A stretch of 64,000 nucleotides of DNA from Methanospirillum lacunae (lineage in GTDB: Archaea > Halobacteriota > Methanomicrobia > Methanomicrobiales > Methanospirillaceae): NCBI RefSeq assembly GCF_003173355.1, contig NZ_QGMY01000007.1, positions 310,001 to 374,000 of the forward strand, read 5' to 3'. The notes under the pieces are model-generated. The model ran no database searches. It was not told the DNA's origin and saw nothing but the letters and a program-made list of their open reading frames with translations. This document shows, piece after piece, positions 1 through 8,411 of this stretch (within the stretch, counting starts at the first letter, position 1; each line of letters begins with the position of its first letter). The position numbers and the translations under genes were made by a program.

Positions 1-1
1 T

Positions 2-223
2 GGCCTTTTCAGGGAGGCACTTATCAGAGGATCAGAACAGGCCGGAGTTCCGTTCGATCTGATTCTTCCTTCCAGGGATTTGATCAACGTCATCATCGAA
101 GAAGATTGTCCATTTCAAGAGGGGAGCCTTTCAATGGACGAATATTTACAGGAATTTCATCAGGGCCTGACCGAGATCAAATCAAAAATGGAACAGTCAG
201 AATGTAAAAAATTGGACTGTTGA
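2..223 (+). CDS. C-terminal fragment of an unrecognised protein
   Basis: An open frame enters from the left edge in frame 2 and ends at TGA 221-223, giving 73 residues. The visible part includes GVPFDLILPSRDLINVIIEE, followed by an acidic, Lys-rich tail with two cysteines near the end. The composition looks like real coding sequence and the other frames do not. I do not recognise the family. About 75 bases separate it from the downstream kinase gene on the same strand, so the two could be co-transcribed. Confidence 0.55.
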   Translation, partial: GLFREALIRGSEQAGVPFDLILPSRDLINVIIEEDCPFQEGSLSMDEYLQEFHQGLTEIKSKMEQSECKKLDC

Positions 224-298
224 TTCTCTGTGTACCTGTATTCACACGAAAAGATCAATATCTTCAATTGGACAAACGTGGATACTCTCCAATAGTTC

Positions 299-2926
299 AT
301 GAAGACAGATCCCCGGTCTTTTTCATCTTTTTCTGCCAGGCTTGGTATTTTTCTGTTGATAATATTTCTCGTTATGATGGTTGTTTTTCTGACTAACTGG
401 TACCTGACAGCCAGGGAAGAGAAAGAGCAAGACTTTCTCTCATCTGAAAAAACCATTGACCAGATTCTGCAGCAATCAATACTCTGGATTGACAGGGGAC
501 TGTACCTTTATGACCTCACCTTTGAGACCCCTCTCCGGGATGCAATGAAGATCTACCAAGATGAGTATAATGCCACAGGAGGGGATCCTGAAAAAATTGA
601 TTATCAGGGAGTAAAGGAGAAGATTGAGAAGACACTTGGGGATGAATATCAGGTATACGTGATCGAAAACGGGATCATTACTCACACAACTGATCCAAAG
701 GATCTGGGTCTCAATTTTTCTACTTTTGCTCCAGAACTCATACCCAAGTTTAATAAGATCCAGGACTCTGGCCAGTTTATCCTTGATAGATCAGTAAAAG
801 GACATGAGAGCAATGTTCCGGTAAGACTTTTTGCCTACCAGGGCACCCCGGATCGTAAATACCTCCTTGAAGTGGGAAGGATCTTTATCCAGTACACACC
901 TGAAGAAAATAAGGCATATTATTCTGATCTCACAAATATCCTCTGGACACTCAACCCGGACATCGTCTCATTTGATCTCTATAATAGTTTTAACATCCTG
1001 ATAGCCAACCGTTCAGAAATATCACTTTCAAACACGGATAACGAGACGTTAGATGTGATTGGCAGGACTATCAAGAACGAAAAAGGATCAATTTTACACG
1101 ATAAGGTGAACCATCGCGACATCGTGTATACGTTCATGCCGGTTCTGCAAACAGATGCACCATCTACCAAGTGGATGAATGTCGCAGCTAGAACGGTTTA
1201 CTCAACAAACCGGCTTGATAATGAACTGATGATGTTGACCCTGTGGTATATCGGATTTCTGGTAATCACATTCATCCTCGCATTTATTGCAGCATTCACG
1301 ATCTCCAGGCACCTTACCAGACCACTTCGATGTATGCTTGAGGATCTTGATCTCATCTCTGCCGGTGATCTCAAACATAAAGTCAGGAAATCACCACATC
1401 ATGAGTTGAATCGTATATCAGATGCAATTAACCAGATGGTGGGTGAGATACTGAACAATATTAGTGCACTCAGGGTTTCTGAGTCACGATATCGCGGTCT
1501 TTTTCTATCATCCAATGATGCCATACTGGTTTTGGAAGGAATCAGGATCGTAGATGCAAACCCGGCAGCTGTGGACTTTTTTAGCATTATGAAGCCCCTT
1601 GCAGGAGAAAATATTACTTCGATCCACGGACCTGTGGGAGCCATCCTCACAGAGATGATCTTTAAGGATAGTACCCACCAGTCAGTGAAGCAGTTCGTCG
1701 AGAGAATTGAGATCATTAAGAATGAAATAGGATCTGAGCAATTTCTGAATATCAGAATAAGTAAGGTGAAGGGTGGAGAGAAATACCTCAGCCAGGTGAG
1801 GATTCGGGATGAGACCCAGCAACAATTGGCATTCCGGCTATCGGCACAGCAGGTAGCACTGAGCGAGGCATACAGGCAAATCGAGAATATTCTTGCTATG
1901 CTTCCAGATCCGACATTTGTTATTGATACTACCGGACGTGTTCTCATCTGGAATCAGGCCATGGAGAAGATGACCCGGATTCCTTCTGCAGAGATAGTAG
2001 GAAAGGGTGATTATCTTTATGCTATACCGTTTTACGGATCTCCAAAACCAATGTTGGTAGATTTAGCAATTCATCCGGAGATGAAATCAGGAGAGTTTTC
2101 GCATATTATCAAGAACGGTAATACTTTATACAGTGAGCGATGGTTCAGGGAGACAGAACCATCCCGCCGGTATGCATCTATCAGCGCAACTGCCCTGTAT
2201 GACAGCCAGGGAACCATTATTGGCGGAATAGAGAGCATCCACGACATTACTGAACTGAAATTTACTGAAGATGCGCTTAGAATAGCAAACACCAAGCTGA
2301 ATCTCCTTTCGAGCATAACCAGACATGATATATTGAACAAGGTTATGATCGGGAGATCCAATCTCTTCCTGCTTAATGATCTCCAGTTAAACTGTGATCA
2401 AAAGAGATTCTTTGAGATGCTCTCGCAATCATTACAATCAATTGAAGAATTCATCGCTTTTACAAAAACATATCAGGAACTCGGGGTTGATGCTCCGGTA
2501 TGGCAGGATGTACAGGCAGTCTTCATTCAGGCACAATCAAATCTCGATCTCAAGACGGTAAAGATTGATATCAGGATATCCAATCTTCTCATCTATGCAG
2601 ACCCACTCTTTCCAAAGGTATGTTATAATCTCCTTGAAAATGCGATTCGCCATGGAGGAGACCTCACCCGGATACAGATCTCAACTGAACCTGTACAGAC
2701 CGGAATCTCCCTGATTATTGAGGATGACGGAGTAGGGGTCCCGGAAGAGGAGAAGGATTTAATATTCGAGCGGGGATATGGGAAAAATACAGGTTATGGT
2801 CTTTTCTTAAGCAGGGAGATCCTGGCAATCACTGATATAGGTATCAGAGAGACCGGGATGAAGGGCACAGGAGCTCGATTTGAGATCCTGGTGCCTTTCG
2901 GAAAATATAAAAAATTAACAAAATAA
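299..2926 (+). CDS. membrane sensor histidine kinase with extracellular sensor, HAMP and two PAS domains
   Basis: Two-component sensor kinase of the large methanogen type (875 aa). A first membrane helix (about residues 15-38) is followed by an extracellular region of about 275 residues, probably Cache-like. A second helix lies at about 314-337, then HAMP (to about 395), PAS (400-500) and a second PAS (530-650). The H-box is SITRHDILN with the phospho-acceptor His near residue 676. The ATPase domain shows an N box (NLLENAIRHG, about 777), G1 (DDGVGV, about 809) and G2 (GYGLFLS). The H-box with RHDILN is typical of archaeal kinases of this class. No receiver domain or response regulator gene lies nearby, so its partner is elsewhere. 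The ligand is unknown. Confidence 0.9.
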   Translation: MKTDPRSFSSFSARLGIFLLIIFLVMMVVFLTNWYLTAREEKEQDFLSSEKTIDQILQQSILWIDRGLYLYDLTFETPLRDAMKIYQDEYNATGGDPEKIDYQGVKEKIEKTLGDEYQVYVIENGIITHTTDPKDLGLNFSTFAPELIPKFNKIQDSGQFILDRSVKGHESNVPVRLFAYQGTPDRKYLLEVGRIFIQYTPEENKAYYSDLTNILWTLNPDIVSFDLYNSFNILIANRSEISLSNTDNETLDVIGRTIKNEKGSILHDKVNHRDIVYTFMPVLQTDAPSTKWMNVAARTVYSTNRLDNELMMLTLWYIGFLVITFILAFIAAFTISRHLTRPLRCMLEDLDLISAGDLKHKVRKSPHHELNRISDAINQMVGEILNNISALRVSESRYRGLFLSSNDAILVLEGIRIVDANPAAVDFFSIMKPLAGENITSIHGPVGAILTEMIFKDSTHQSVKQFVERIEIIKNEIGSEQFLNIRISKVKGGEKYLSQVRIRDETQQQLAFRLSAQQVALSEAYRQIENILAMLPDPTFVIDTTGRVLIWNQAMEKMTRIPSAEIVGKGDYLYAIPFYGSPKPMLVDLAIHPEMKSGEFSHIIKNGNTLYSERWFRETEPSRRYASISATALYDSQGTIIGGIESIHDITELKFTEDALRIANTKLNLLSSITRHDILNKVMIGRSNLFLLNDLQLNCDQKRFFEMLSQSLQSIEEFIAFTKTYQELGVDAPVWQDVQAVFIQAQSNLDLKTVKIDIRISNLLIYADPLFPKVCYNLLENAIRHGGDLTRIQISTEPVQTGISLIIEDDGVGVPEEEKDLIFERGYGKNTGYGLFLSREILAITDIGIRETGMKGTGARFEILVPFGKYKKLTK

Positions 2927-2939
2927 TTTGGTGAAAGGG

Positions 2940-3146
2940 ATGGAACAAGAACAATGTGATGGAATGGGCGGATGCGGAGTGTACCGGGAGATCGATACAA
3001 CAGAGTATAGGATTGATGTTGATCGAGTCCGGTCACTTCAGGATACATGGGGAGTTTCAATGACAAAAGACGGGAAGGTTAGAATTCCGGTTTGTTATTA
3101 CGACGATGTCCTTCCCCTACTCACACGGAGGAGACCTCCGGGTTAG
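2940..3146 (+). CDS. small conserved-looking protein, function unknown
   Basis: A 68-residue protein starting at ATG 2940. GGTG at 2930-2933 serves as ribosome binding site with 6-nt spacing. A TTG at 2928 would add four residues but lacks such a site. The N-terminus contains CDGMGGCGVYRE, two cysteines near glycines, and a third cysteine occurs in VCYYDDVLP. It follows the kinase stop by 13 nt, so it is probably on the same transcript. The cysteines could bind a metal or be redox active, but nothing in the sequence settles this. Confidence 0.6.
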   Translation: MEQEQCDGMGGCGVYREIDTTEYRIDVDRVRSLQDTWGVSMTKDGKVRIPVCYYDDVLPLLTRRRPPG

Positions 3147-3230
3147 GATTGATTTGGCTATTTTGTCTTAAGATGAAAAAAAGAACTCAAATATGTCATC
3201 CAGGCTTTGAATAAAGAAAAGGGATTATGA

Positions 3231-3303
3231 AGCCTCAGCCGAGATTTGAACTCGGGACCTGTTGATTACAAGTCAACCGCTCTGCCAGCTAAGCCACTGA
3301 GGC
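3231..3303 (-). tRNA. tRNA-Thr (TGT anticodon)
   Basis: On the minus strand the acceptor stem GCCTCAG pairs with CTGAGGC, the discriminator base is T, and the anticodon stem GTTGA/TCAAC encloses loop CTTGTAA with anticodon TGT. The T arm is CCGAG/CTCGG with TTCAAAT. It is 73 nt long with no intron and no encoded CCA. It lies antisense between the small ORF and mmp10. Confidence 0.95.
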
Positions 3304-3385
3304 GCGAACACATATTTCCCTTAAACAATTATTAAACCCACTGTTCATCCGCACATTTTTCCACCTTGAAATTGACCTTATCTGC

Positions 3386-4615
3386 ATGGCACAGCTGACG
3401 GTGGACATTGGCGGAAGACCAGGACTTGACTGCAGGGGGTTCTGCTCCTACTGCTACTTTAAACATGCCCGGGAAGTTCCGCCATTCGGCTGCCGCTATT
3501 GTCTCCCCTTCACCAAAGGTTGTGAATACTGTACCAGGAGTGTTCAGGAACGATATGCAGGATTCAAAGACCTGAAAGAGGTGGCAGGAGATATTCTCGC
3601 CAACCTACAGCTCCTCTCAGGAGATCTCACCCGGATCACTATCAGCGGTGGAGGAGATCCAAGCTGTTACCCTGAATTCACTGATCTTATCGAACTCCTC
3701 GCAAGTCTTGAAGCGCCAATCCACATAGGGTACACCAGTGGGAAGGGGTTCGATGACCCTGATATTGCTGAATTCCTCATCACATCAGGCCTATCAGAGA
3801 TATCGTTCACGGTCTTCGCTGCAGACCCTGAAATCAGGCGTAAGTACATGCATGATCCAACGCCCGAGGTCTCCCTGGAGATCCTGAAACGTCTCGCCGG
3901 AACTATTGATGTATATGCTGCCCTGGTCATTCTCCCAGGTATCAATGATGGAGATATCCTGAAAGATACCATCAGATGGCTTGAGAATGCTGGAGTAAAA
4001 GGAGTCATCCTGATGCGGTTTGCAAACGAGACAAACCAAGGTTTAATCCTTGGCAACGCTCCGATCATTGAAGGTCAGAGAATGCAAAGTGTCGAAGAGT
4101 TTGCCTCCCTTGTCAGACTAACAAAATCCCTGACTACCATGAGGATTTCAGGTACCCCGCTCTGTGATCCTGACCTCGGATCTCCTTTTGCTATCCAGCA
4201 TGAACCAGATATCCTCGATAAATTACCAAAAATCCATAAACATGCGGCAGTCATCACCGGTACAGTTGCAGCGCCTTTCATACAGGAGATCCTCTCCAAA
4301 AGGGGATCAGGAGCAGATGTCATTGCAGTAAACAAGGAGATTGCTGATCTCATCACGATCGATGATCTCAAAGCCCTTGATCTTTCACTGTTACCCGGGA
4401 CAGTCATCCTCCCGGGAAGGGCCTTCGTCCATCTTGCAGAGGCGGAAGATGTTTTTTCAGCGGATGGAAAAATCAGAACAGTGCTCAGAGGACCTGAAAT
4501 GCTTACAGCAGACGGAGAGACCTCAATGGGTATGACCAGAGATGATCTTCTCTCCCTTGAGATGGCGGGTTTTTCTGCACTGATAATCCTAATCAACCAG
4601 TATGGGGAAGCGTAA
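3386..4615 (+). CDS. mmp10: Mmp10, B12-dependent radical SAM methyltransferase of methyl-coenzyme M reductase
   Basis: Methanogenesis marker protein 10 is the radical SAM, cobalamin-dependent enzyme known to C-methylate an arginine in the alpha subunit of methyl-coenzyme M reductase. This 409-residue protein matches the family's length and layout. It has an N-terminal cysteine cluster with C16-x3-C20-x2-C23 for the [4Fe-4S]-SAM site and four more cysteines at 36, 39, 46 and 49. These are followed by a radical SAM barrel (TISGGGDPSCYPEF, GYTSGKGF, LPGINDG). The C-terminal half carries conserved blocks such as LITIDDLKALDLS and PGRAFVH. The start at 3386 precedes this cluster directly. The mcr operon is not in the window. 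Its presence marks the host as a methanogen. Confidence 0.95.
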   Translation: MAQLTVDIGGRPGLDCRGFCSYCYFKHAREVPPFGCRYCLPFTKGCEYCTRSVQERYAGFKDLKEVAGDILANLQLLSGDLTRITISGGGDPSCYPEFTDLIELLASLEAPIHIGYTSGKGFDDPDIAEFLITSGLSEISFTVFAADPEIRRKYMHDPTPEVSLEILKRLAGTIDVYAALVILPGINDGDILKDTIRWLENAGVKGVILMRFANETNQGLILGNAPIIEGQRMQSVEEFASLVRLTKSLTTMRISGTPLCDPDLGSPFAIQHEPDILDKLPKIHKHAAVITGTVAAPFIQEILSKRGSGADVIAVNKEIADLITIDDLKALDLSLLPGTVILPGRAFVHLAEAEDVFSADGKIRTVLRGPEMLTADGETSMGMTRDDLLSLEMAGFSALIILINQYGEA

Positions 4616-4796
4616 CCTTATCACCACTAAGAAGCAATAGTATTCCGCACTTTTACAAAGGTGCTGGCAGATGTAAATCCGACGTGGTGTATTGGCCACG
4701 GCCTTCAGGCTTTGGGATTGCAGGGAGTCAGCAGAAATAGCTGTCACTCTTTTCCCGCAGGATTATACTCTGTTCATGTAACGGAGGCTTTTAGAT

Positions 4797-5255
4797 ATGG
4801 CAAGAATGCATGCTCGCAGAAGAGGTATCTCCCGTTCAGTACGGCCGTACCGCACCTCTGCGCCCGATTGGTCAAACACCGACAAGGAAACGATCATTAA
4901 GCAGGTCGTTGATATGAAGAAAGAGGGCCTTTCAAGCGCCCGTATAGGTCTCGTCCTTCGTGACAAGTTTGGTGTACCAAGTGTCAAACTCGCAACAGGA
5001 AAACGTGTCGACGAGATTCTGCGTGAAAACGGCCTTGAATCATCAATCCCCGAAGACCTTCGCAACCTTATTGAGAAGGCACTCGGGCTACGAAAACACC
5101 TGACCGAGAATAAGAAAGATCTACACAACAAACGCCAGCTCAACCTCACCGAGGCAAAAGTCAGGCGTCTGGTCAAGTACTACGTCAAGAGCAAACGCCT
5201 GCCGGCAGGCTGGTTATACAAGCCGGAAACCGCAGAAATCCTCCTCTCCCGCTAA
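4797..5255 (+). CDS. rps15: 30S ribosomal protein S15 (uS15)
   Basis: Archaeal/eukaryotic-size uS15 (152 aa) that binds 16S rRNA in the small subunit platform. The archaeal N-terminal extension begins MARMHARRRGISRS, and the core follows with IGLVLRDKFGVPSVK and the basic LVKYYVKSKRLP tail. ATG 4797 is preceded by GGAGG at about 4781. The leader from 4616 to 4796 (about 180 nt) carries no other gene. It heads the cluster S15 / DHH nuclease / Pcc1 / S3Ae, an order common in archaea, and is followed after 12 nt by the nuclease gene. Confidence 0.97.
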   Translation: MARMHARRRGISRSVRPYRTSAPDWSNTDKETIIKQVVDMKKEGLSSARIGLVLRDKFGVPSVKLATGKRVDEILRENGLESSIPEDLRNLIEKALGLRKHLTENKKDLHNKRQLNLTEAKVRRLVKYYVKSKRLPAGWLYKPETAEILLSR

Positions 5256-5267
5256 CACGGTTACAAT

Positions 5268-6485
5268 ATGTCCATTGACACTGCTGCGAAGGATCTTGCA
5301 TCACATATAACCCGACAGGATCAGGTGGAGATACGTTGCCACCACGATGCTGACGGGATCGCAGCAGGGGCGATCATGAGTATTGCACTCTTCCGGTCCC
5401 ATATTCCATTTCGGCTCAGGGTGGTCCCACGAATACAGAGCCAGGATATCCCAAAAGGAGGAAATATCCTCCTTTGCGATCTCGGCTCAGGGATACCAGA
5501 CCTTCCTGAAGAAACGATGGTCATTGATCATCATATCCCCCTTTTTGAAGGACCATATCACGTGAATCCCCGTCTCAATGGAATAGACGGGGACACTGAA
5601 CTCTCAGGAGCAGGAGCCGCATACCTGGTTGCAAATGCCATCGGTGATAACCGCGACCTTGCAGGACTGGTTCTTTCCGGGATTATTGGAGACGGACAAC
5701 GTCTTGCCGGCAAAAACCACGAAATATACCTCGAAGGGATGGGTAACGGGATTGTATCCAAGAAAAGGGGTATCCGTCTCGCAGGAAGAGATCTCACCGA
5801 ACAACTGACTCTGGCAACAAATCCATACCTCCCTGGAATTTCAGGTAGTGAATCTGAAACAACCGCTCTCATCAATCAGTGTTCAGATGGATCAGAACTC
5901 TCAACTGACATCCTCCTCTCTCTGCTTATGCTCGATGCCGCGGAGCGGAGCCGGCCAGAGGCGCTTCTGAACCTCTATGGCGATGTATATCAACTGGAAC
6001 GAGAGGTTATTTCAGATGCTCACAGCCTCACCATGCTCATTGATGCATGTGGAAAGGAAGACCAGGGAAGCATCGCTGCAGCGATCAGTCTCAGAAATTC
6101 GTCAGATCTTCCCGCTGCCTGGGATATCGCCCGGAACCACCGTTTGAGGCTCATTGATGAGCTCAATAAGACTCTTGGCACAAGCAGGGAGGCAGAGCAG
6201 GTGTATGAGATCAGTGACAAGAGACTGGCTAGCGATGTTGCAGATGCGTTAAACTTCATGGATGGAGAGCAGGCTGTAATCGTGGTTGTAAATCAGGACG
6301 ATGGCACCAGTCATCTATCAATCAGGGTGCCTGCACGTCAGGGTACTGATCTCGGTACACTTGTTCACAGCCTCGCAGCCGATTGTAGCGGTCATGGAGG
6401 TGGCCATACTTCCCGGGCTGGTGCAACGATTTCAAGTGAACACCTCTCAAGATTCATTACAGCCATTCATGAGGTGTACGCATGA
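5268..6485 (+). CDS. DHH-family single-strand nuclease (archaeal RecJ/GAN-like)
   Basis: A 405-residue DHH/DHHA1 phosphoesterase of the archaeal RecJ-like group, whose members include the GINS-associated nuclease of the replisome. Motif I is HHDADGIAAG near residue 25, LCDLGSG is motif II, VIDHHIP is the DHH motif (about residue 85), and the C-terminal DHHA1 motif is SGHGGGHTSRAG. All metal ligands appear intact, so it should be active. It sits between rps15 and pcc1, overlapping pcc1 by 4 nt (ATGA), which points to translational coupling. Whether it works with GINS in DNA replication or on RNA cannot be told from the sequence. Confidence 0.9.
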   Translation: MSIDTAAKDLASHITRQDQVEIRCHHDADGIAAGAIMSIALFRSHIPFRLRVVPRIQSQDIPKGGNILLCDLGSGIPDLPEETMVIDHHIPLFEGPYHVNPRLNGIDGDTELSGAGAAYLVANAIGDNRDLAGLVLSGIIGDGQRLAGKNHEIYLEGMGNGIVSKKRGIRLAGRDLTEQLTLATNPYLPGISGSESETTALINQCSDGSELSTDILLSLLMLDAAERSRPEALLNLYGDVYQLEREVISDAHSLTMLIDACGKEDQGSIAAAISLRNSSDLPAAWDIARNHRLRLIDELNKTLGTSREAEQVYEISDKRLASDVADALNFMDGEQAVIVVVNQDDGTSHLSIRVPARQGTDLGTLVHSLAADCSGHGGGHTSRAGATISSEHLSRFITAIHEVYA

Positions 6486-6730
6486 AGATCACCGGAATCA
6501 TCAGAACGGTCCATGACGCCCCAGAATGTGTCGCTGCATCGGTTGCAGCAGATAATTTAAGCGAGATGGTTACACGTGCAACCACCCATGAGGGAACAGG
6601 TGTCGTAGAGACGACAATAACAGGAACGAAAATTCGTTCTATAATCGCGTCAATGGACGATTATCTCTCGAATTTAACCGTAGCGGAGGAGTTATGCAAA
6701 CAGAGTTCTGACAAAGGGTCAGAACATTGA
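6482..6730 (+). CDS. pcc1: KEOPS complex subunit Pcc1
   Basis: Small dimerisation subunit (82 aa) of KEOPS, which installs N6-threonylcarbamoyl-adenosine at position 37 of ANN-decoding tRNAs. The protein has the Pcc1 pattern: a beta strand start (MKITGIIRTV), a central VVETTITGTKIRSIIAS block and a C-terminal helix with YLSNLTVAEEL. Its ATG overlaps the stop of the nuclease gene. Another KEOPS subunit, Cgi121, is encoded at 60.9 kb in this window; the catalytic Kae1 and kinase Bud32 are not. Confidence 0.9.
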   Translation: MKITGIIRTVHDAPECVAASVAADNLSEMVTRATTHEGTGVVETTITGTKIRSIIASMDDYLSNLTVAEELCKQSSDKGSEH

Positions 6731-6773
6731 TCGGAGCGATCAGAGATGCTATCATAACATATGGAGTAAAGAA

Positions 6774-7370
6774 ATGGCAGGAAAGAAACAGTCAGGAAGA
6801 AGAGTTGAAGGATGGAAGGCAAAGTCCTGGTATAAGGTCTACAGCCCTGAGAATGTCGGTAAAGTCTACCTCGGTGACACCGTTTCAGATGACCCAGCAA
6901 AGTTGATCGGACGGGTCATGACAGCACCGCTCTCTGAGCTGGTCAACGACTACGCTAAGCAGAACGTCAAGATGAAGTTCTCAATCACCGAAGTAGCTGG
7001 AGATTCAGCGTACACCTCATTTATCGGACATGAGATCGCCAGAGATTACATAAGATCCCTGGTAAAACGACGGACCTCACGGATTGAGAGTATCGTTAAC
7101 TTTGTCAGCAAGGATGGCTGCAAAGTCAGGGCAACAGTCACCTGTTTCACCCTTACCCGGGCTGATCAGAGCCAGCAGCACCTCATCCGCAAGGTCCTTT
7201 CAGATGATGTTGTCAAGTACGGAACCGAGAATGAACTTGGTGTATTTGTCAATGCAATCATCAACGGTGAGATCTCCAAGGAGACCTTCCGCAAGGTCAA
7301 AGAACTCTATCCAATCCGCCGGATAGAGATCATCAAGACCAAGGTTGAGCTTCCAAAGATCCAGAAGTAA
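6774..7370 (+). CDS. rps3ae: 30S ribosomal protein S3Ae (eS1)
   Basis: Archaeal/eukaryotic small-subunit protein eS1 (198 aa). It contains the characteristic WKAKSWYKVYSPENVG near the N-terminus, GRVMTAPLSELVNDY, and the C-terminal PIRRIEIIKTKVELPK block. It lies 43 nt after pcc1 and ends the cluster; a T-tract at 7382-7388 just past the stop fits an archaeal terminator. Confidence 0.97.
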   Translation: MAGKKQSGRRVEGWKAKSWYKVYSPENVGKVYLGDTVSDDPAKLIGRVMTAPLSELVNDYAKQNVKMKFSITEVAGDSAYTSFIGHEIARDYIRSLVKRRTSRIESIVNFVSKDGCKVRATVTCFTLTRADQSQQHLIRKVLSDDVVKYGTENELGVFVNAIINGEISKETFRKVKELYPIRRIEIIKTKVELPKIQK

Positions 7371-7449
7371 TTCTGGATTCCTTTTTTTGCATACGATAAC
7401 TCTTTTCAGCGGGAACCCGGATATCTGAGCAGAGTGATGGAGATCCGGT

Positions 7450-8286
7450 ATGCGTTTTGCTGAATTTTTTGAGGCTGATGAGGTCAGGCTTGTTGAACCA
7501 CTCTTTTCAGATCTCTGTTATAAAGAGATGGATGAGTTGCTTCTCCAGATTCCTGCTGAGCGAAGCAGAATCCTGATCGATGAGAACGAAGAGATTCTTA
7601 GTGTAGGACTGGAAGGAGAATATGGAACAATTGATGCATCCTGCTTTCATCTGCGGACCCCATCAGATACACTCATCTCCAGACTTGAGGATATGGATGG
7701 AGATATCTTTCAGGTTACCAGGAGAGAGTTTGAGAATTCAGTCCGGAAATATTACTCCGATAATCTTATCAACACCAGTGAGATAGCCCCTGATGATCTC
7801 AACCCTGAACGACTTGTCATAACCCGTGATCTCATCAATTCTTTTGTCGGAAACGAGCATAGTATCCACTGCCTTGACTGCTGCTGCGGGACAGGGATTG
7901 GAACATACCTGATGAGAGAGATGGGCATAAATCCTCTCTCATATGACAATGATGATGCCCTTTTGGCTCGTGGATTTGCCGAAGGGCGTCTTGATCCTGA
8001 GAGAACTATGTGGATTGATGGCAGGCTTATCGAAGCTTATCTGACCGAGCCAGTGGACTGTGCATTCGGATTTATGTTTGGAGAACTGCAATTGTTTAAC
8101 CATGACATTTGGTCAGAGATCATATCAGGAGTCTGCGCTGTCTCTGAACGTGTGATGATTACAGTGGGAACAGAGCCTGAGGCATGTATTATCAAGGGAT
8201 GGATGAAGTCAGGAGGATATGAGCCTGAAATCTGGGAGAATGACCGTGATCCAATTTACGACAGATGGGTCTGTTCAATCGGGTGA
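7450..8286 (+). CDS. class I SAM-dependent methyltransferase-like protein, substrate unknown
   Basis: A 278-residue protein with a Rossmann-type SAM site, CLDCCCGTGIGTYL at about residues 140-153, followed by a strand ending in a possible ribose-binding acidic residue (PLSYDNDD). The N-terminal 100 residues form a separate, unrecognised acidic domain. A GGAGAT element sits 5 nt before ATG 7450. It lies between rps3ae and serS, with no obvious functional link to either. I cannot assign a substrate; a small molecule, RNA or protein are all possible. Confidence 0.7.
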   Translation: MRFAEFFEADEVRLVEPLFSDLCYKEMDELLLQIPAERSRILIDENEEILSVGLEGEYGTIDASCFHLRTPSDTLISRLEDMDGDIFQVTRREFENSVRKYYSDNLINTSEIAPDDLNPERLVITRDLINSFVGNEHSIHCLDCCCGTGIGTYLMREMGINPLSYDNDDALLARGFAEGRLDPERTMWIDGRLIEAYLTEPVDCAFGFMFGELQLFNHDIWSEIISGVCAVSERVMITVGTEPEACIIKGWMKSGGYEPEIWENDRDPIYDRWVCSIG

Positions 8287-8411
8287 AACTGTAAATATGA
8301 CCCGCTCTATGATACTCTCTCAGGGAGACCGATGCATCAATGTGATGTTATTTGAGAGCAAAGTGATTAGGGAGCGAAGATACGATATGATAGATACCAC
8401 GGGTGTAACCG

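Noticed and set aside
4616-4796. Possible small RNA or riboswitch in the rps15 leader
   Set aside because: I could find no convincing paired stems, box motifs or T-tract; it is best left as a 180-nt leader with a GGAGG site.
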